Assembly: GCF_019139815.1 (NCBI RefSeq)
Contig: NZ_CP077079.1
Coordinates: forward strand, 5,463,001-5,527,000
DNA from: Pseudomonas asgharzadehiana
Lineage (GTDB): Bacteria; Pseudomonadota; Gammaproteobacteria; Pseudomonadales; Pseudomonadaceae
Length of the DNA: 64,000 nucleotides
Direction of reading: 5' to 3'
Shown piece after piece: positions 61,109-64,000 of this stretch (position 1 is the first letter of the stretch; each line of letters starts with the position of its first letter). Made by a program: the position numbers and the translations under genes. The notes beneath the pieces are model-generated. The model was not told where the DNA came from. It did no database searches and saw only the letters and a program-made list of their open reading frames with translations.

Positions 61109-62110
61109 TCAATCAAGAAGCCTCGAAAGCAATCCCTCTATCTGGGTGCCTGAATGCTTGAATTTCAGCTCTTCGAGCTTAGCTGCCCTTCGTTCCCCGG
61201 TGAGCAGGCTGAGTCCGTGAAGCGCATTAAGCAACTTCTGAGACTCACCAATTTCCGAACGCAAAGTCAGCCAGGTAGTGTTCACTCGACGAGTCAGCTC
61301 GTCGGCCTCATGGCTCAAGCTTTGCGACTCAATTAGCCTATTAGCGTGGATGGTTGCTTTCAGATTACCTACCGTCTGCTCAAGTTCTTCCAATAGCTCG
61401 GTAACGACGTCCGCTTGGTCAAGTGACACTGGACGCCCTTCGACGTAAATCGTGTCGTCCTGAACGCAATAGATAGCGAGTGGCCCTTCCCCCCCTCCCG
61501 TACAATCGAGTGCCAGAACGTTTCCTAATCGAACCGGCGCTGGAATCCAGGTGTGGCCCGTGCACACACGCCAGGCCCCTTTGATACCTTCTCGATGGTG
61601 CTTTTTGATCCGCTCGCGCCCCCATAGCGCAATCTCTTCGACAGCAGGGATTGATATGTCTCGAGTGAACTCGACCCATGACATCCCGGAAGGAATGTCC
61701 GCGTGAACAACGCCAACCAAGCCGCGAGGCGACTCGATTTCTATGACGGATGGAAGGCTCTCAAGCTTTCCAACTATCATCTCTTTCGATTCGTCGGCTA
61801 TGGTCGACCACCAGCCTGCGCCATGAGCTACGTAACGAGCGCTGGGGTCTTCCCTGTAAGCATTGATAAGCATCTGCTCATGGTTACCTTGAACGGTAAA
61901 GAACCACGGCTCACCAAGAAGCTTCAGACCGTCGAGGACTCCAGGCCCGCGATCTATGAGGTCGCCCACCCCGATGACTCGGTCGATAGCTTTGTCGAAA
62001 CCTAGCTTCAACAATCCTTTATGAAGATCAATCGTCTTGAAGTGGATGTCACCGACGACGAAGTCGCGACCGACCTCGTTCCGGGGAAGCCTCAGGACTT
62101 TCTGACTCAT
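61109..62110 (-). CDS. Lambda-type metallophosphoesterase with coiled-coil tail
   Basis: A 333-residue PPP-family phosphatase. Metal motifs: VVGDIHFK (18-25), GVGDLIDRGPGVL (about 47-59), VQGNHEQML (about 73-81) and CTGHTWIPAP (near 188). They match lambda/PrpA protein phosphatases. The last 110 residues are helical and probably coiled coil (LEELEQTVGNLKATIHANRL). It may act on phosphoproteins or nucleotides. Probably in one unit with the histidine phosphatase. Confidence 0.88.
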   Translation of the reverse strand: MSQKVLRLPRNEVGRDFVVGDIHFKTIDLHKGLLKLGFDKAIDRVIGVGDLIDRGPGVLDGLKLLGEPWFFTVQGNHEQMLINAYREDPSARYVAHGAGWWSTIADESKEMIVGKLESLPSVIEIESPRGLVGVVHADIPSGMSWVEFTRDISIPAVEEIALWGRERIKKHHREGIKGAWRVCTGHTWIPAPVRLGNVLALDCTGGGEGPLAIYCVQDDTIYVEGRPVSLDQADVVTELLEELEQTVGNLKATIHANRLIESQSLSHEADELTRRVNTTWLTLRSEIGESQKLLNALHGLSLLTGERRAAKLEELKFKHSGTQIEGLLSRLLD

Positions 62111-62273
62111 GCGCGGGGTTCCTTCCTGAATGGCCAGCTACCAGGTGACCAAACCCGTATTGTCCACCCAGCAACCGCACCTTCCAACATAAATATCGCC
62201 TGACAGGATGACCACACTCCATTGCGCAGGGCTGAGGTATACCGAGTTTCTTCCGACGATGAAAATAACTGGA

Positions 62274-62388
62274 GCAAGCGGAGCGCGCAGGCCATTAAGG
62301 CCGGAGGCGCGAGGATGGAAGCCCAAAGGGCCATGACTTGGCGTCAGCCATGGCATGGTTTACGACAGCCGACCCGATAGGGCGCGCC
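62274..62388 (+). repeat. Island structured repeat, copy 2
   Basis: GCAAGCGGAGCGCGCAGG (62274-62291), GGATGGAAGCCC (from 62313), GGTTTACGACAGCC (from 62357) and GACCCGATAGGGCGCGCC. It shares block order with the copies at 33.6 and 63.9 kb. The 325-bp gap between the phosphatase and XRE genes holds nothing else. Confidence 0.65.
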
Positions 62389-62435
62389 AAAACCGCGATT
62401 TGCTTAGATTGCAGGATTGCTGATGTTCTGCAGGT

Positions 62436-62903
62436 TTATGTATTCCAATATTTTTGGACAGTGCTTCGCGCAACGCCGAGCTTTTCGGCGATTGTTTTCC
62501 TGTCGAAACCTTGCGCTTTCAGGGCTCGAATGTAAATCGCATTAACGGGCCGCTTTGGCTTGCCTTGGGAGCGCTTGATGAGCTTTCCGTCACTGAATTG
62601 CTCCTCTACCAACTCCCACCCTCCAGACATCTCGAATTCCCTGACACGCAAGGCAGTACGCTGTAAAGCCTCTGACGGGAGCTCTTCACCCTGCGCAGCA
62701 ATGGCGAGAGTGACCATCGTCAAAAGGTCGAGTCCTAGGTAGTCAGCGATCTCGTCCAGCTTCTCCAGCGTCGGCGTCGTCCTGGCCTGCTCAAGCTTCC
62801 CTAAATTCGTTCTGTGCGTCGCACCTGCCAGATCCTCGTAACTCAACCCTTGGTGTGCACGGGCTCCGCGTAATGCCCCCGCCAGCGCTTCCTTCAGATT
62901 CAT
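62436..62903 (-). CDS. Dual-HTH regulator (XRE + resolvase-like HTH), copy 2
   Basis: A 155-residue protein from MNLKEALAGALRGARAHQGL. XRE HTH at about 8-60 (GLSYEDLAGATHRTNLGKLE). The C-terminal HTH (IYIRALKAQGFDRKTIAEKL, GVARSTVQKYWNT) is of the transposase/resolvase kind. It has the same domain order as the 46144-46635 protein but low identity. Probable autoregulation through ATCCTC-AAAAGC-GAGGAT at 62911-62928. Confidence 0.8.
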   Translation of the reverse strand: MNLKEALAGALRGARAHQGLSYEDLAGATHRTNLGKLEQARTTPTLEKLDEIADYLGLDLLTMVTLAIAAQGEELPSEALQRTALRVREFEMSGGWELVEEQFSDGKLIKRSQGKPKRPVNAIYIRALKAQGFDRKTIAEKLGVARSTVQKYWNT

Positions 62904-62910
62904 GAGTCGG

Positions 62911-62928
62911 ATCCTCAAAAGCGAGGAT
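62911..62928. promoter_or_regulatory. Palindrome just upstream of the XRE gene
   Basis: ATCCTC-AAAAGC-GAGGAT has perfect 6-bp arms and lies 8 bp before the start codon, within reach of the ribosome site or promoter. The same GAGGAT half-site occurs upstream of the paralogue at 46656. Confidence 0.55.
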
Positions 62929-63208
62929 AGAGCCACGGCAAGTGTGTTTCGATAAACAGACCATAGTGATATTATCGTGACATATGGTTTGCCAGGCCGT
63001 CGTTTGATCATAGCGGCGCGATGTCTGGATTGGTGATGGATTGGTCATCAGAGCAGCACCTAAGACACGGCCAGGGACGTCTCGATGGGAGACGCGCTCA
63101 TCAAGTCCGGCGTTTATGGCCCGCGTGAGCCCGCCTGCAATAGTCACTGAGCGACGTCTTGGCAAGAACCAGATCCACTTTTTTGAGCGAAGGCAGGGAT
63201 AGTGAGTG

Positions 63209-63763
63209 ATGAAGTTCGATTGCGTGAAAGTTTCAGGAAAAGTTGACTACGTTCGATCTGTTGATCGAATGAACGGCGGACATAAAGCTAAAGTCAGCAT
63301 TGACGGTGCAGTTATCCCGAATTTGCAAGTATCGAATAAGCTTTACGAAGAGTTAGAAGTCGGCGAAAACGTAACTTTGTATGGCCTTTTCAAAAGAAGT
63401 AATGACAAGGAAAAAAACACAGGCATCTTGTACGGCCTAGCGAAGCAAAACGGCGAGAAATCATTTGCAACCCAGTACAGATATCAAGTCCCGCTTTTCC
63501 TGATCGTCACTGCGGCCATCGCATTTTGCTTAACTTTCGTCGCCGGCTGGATAGCTTCGATATTTCCAGTGCTTTTCTTATTCGGAGAAAATTCAGATTA
63601 TATGTATACCACTACGGTATTTGCAGTAATTGAGTCGAGCTTGGTTGCCGCTTTTTTCCTGTGGAGGGCATTGGTGATGTTCAACGCTACGTCTGATCCT
63701 GAAGCTTGGGAAACTACCGAAGCCGCAGCGCTATCGAGTCGCTTCAGTAAGCTCCACAAGTAA
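63209..63763 (+). CDS. Unrecognised membrane protein with N-terminal soluble domain
   Basis: A 184-residue protein. Residues 1-90 form a small beta-rich domain (VKVSGKVDYVRSVDRMNGGH, VGENVTLYGLFKRSN). Two membrane helices follow (PLFLIVTAAIAFCLTFVAGW, about 98-122, and TVFAVIESSLVAAFFLWRAL, about 140-160). Codons are AT-richer than the rest of the island. The ATG at 63209 follows GGGATAGTGAG. No family recognised. Confidence 0.65.
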   Translation: MKFDCVKVSGKVDYVRSVDRMNGGHKAKVSIDGAVIPNLQVSNKLYEELEVGENVTLYGLFKRSNDKEKNTGILYGLAKQNGEKSFATQYRYQVPLFLIVTAAIAFCLTFVAGWIASIFPVLFLFGENSDYMYTTTVFAVIESSLVAAFFLWRALVMFNATSDPEAWETTEAAALSSRFSKLHK

Positions 63764-63846
63764 TAGGCCTATACGTAGGGCAAGCTTACACCCGCCCCGG
63801 CTTCAGGATCGCTGCGCAGGACTATCCTTACCGTGCAGTTCAGAAG

Positions 63847-63947
63847 GCAAGCGGAGCGCGCAGGCGTGCGGGATGAAAGCCCGTAGGGACGAGACGTGGC
63901 TTGCCACGGCTCGGTTCACGCCAGCCATCCGCCGAAGGCGGCACGCC
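63847..63947 (+). repeat. Island structured repeat, copy 3
   Basis: GCAAGCGGAGCGCGCAGGC (63847-63865), GGATGAAAGCCC (from 63871), GGTTCACGCCAGCC (from 63913) and GCCGAAGGCGGCACGCC. The first 19 bases are identical to copy 2; the spacer to GGATG is shorter (24 against 39). Confidence 0.65.
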
Positions 63948-63983
63948 ATAACCACCGCCCAGCGTTGTGAAGAGGAGGCTTAA

Positions 63984-64000
63984 ATGAGCTGCGATTTACT
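63984..64000 (+). CDS. Start of a gene cut by the window edge
   Basis: ATG at 63984 behind a strong GAGGAGG ribosome site; only MSCDL is visible. Identity cannot be told. Confidence 0.4.

Noticed and set aside
27048-64000. Conjugation or phage structural genes
   Set aside because: I looked for relaxase, type IV secretion, capsid, terminase and tail proteins and saw none in the visible part of the island.
1-64000. CRISPR arrays, tRNA or rRNA genes
   Set aside because: No regularly spaced repeats and no tRNA-like cloverleaf or rRNA sequence was noticed; short tRNAs could be missed by eye.

Overview
The window looks like a chromosome segment of a Pseudomonas of the P. fluorescens group. The first 27 kb is GC-rich with strong Pseudomonas codon preference. 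It carries intergenic REP/REPIN hairpins of the fluorescens-group type (GTGGGAGGGGGCTTGCTCCC) at five places, and its genes are typical Pseudomonas core genes (trmA, tesB, an rhlE-type helicase, an hrpB remnant).

Region 1 (1-27,047) is core genome. It starts with the end of a molybdenum-hydroxylase Fe-S subunit gene, then a DUF4879-type protein, a purine permease and trmA. A quinate/shikimate utilisation block follows: type II dehydroquinase, an NAD-type quinate/shikimate dehydrogenase, a TetR regulator, a fused 3-dehydroshikimate dehydratase (QuiC) and an MFS importer. Both outer promoters of this block share two sequence elements: a PcaR-like box and a probable TetR operator. After that come housekeeping genes: EamA transporters, a zinc metallopeptidase, HAD, thioesterase, GNAT, HDAC-like, flavoprotein, RNA helicase, Lrp regulator, DnaQ-like exonuclease, NYN, DUF2076, YciC and an EEP-family protein. 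A small DUF6124-like gene sits behind a long structured leader.

Region 2 (27,048 to beyond 64,000) is a genomic island of more than 37 kb. It is inserted in the helicase gene hrpB, whose N-terminal part, including the nucleotide-binding motifs, is missing from the window. The island starts with four overlapping genes: three large tyrosine-recombinase-like proteins and a small coiled-coil protein. Base composition drops sharply here. Next is a probable accessory/defence zone: a DUF4747-like protein overlapping a four-helix membrane protein, an orphan 501-aa protein, and a DUF6998/DUF3800-like pair. An SOS block with umuDC, a LexA box and yedK follows. A roughly 165-bp direct repeat flanks the 6.9 kb holding the DUF pair and the SOS block, and its second copy contains a 31-codon remnant of the DUF6998-like gene.

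Region 3 (45.2-64 kb) continues the island with stress and signalling cargo. It holds a DnaQ-like exonuclease, dual-HTH regulators, a cluster of small Pseudomonas-specific genes, a DUF411 remnant, Kup potassium uptake, and a DUF421 / RimK-like / CorA-like / small membrane protein operon. Further on are a receiver protein and a receiver-less CheB with an Anr box, a diguanylate cyclase, DUF488, two phosphatases and a membrane protein. Three copies of a structured intergenic element of about 100-135 bp occur only within the island. No tRNA, rRNA or CRISPR array was seen. The right end of the island is outside the window.
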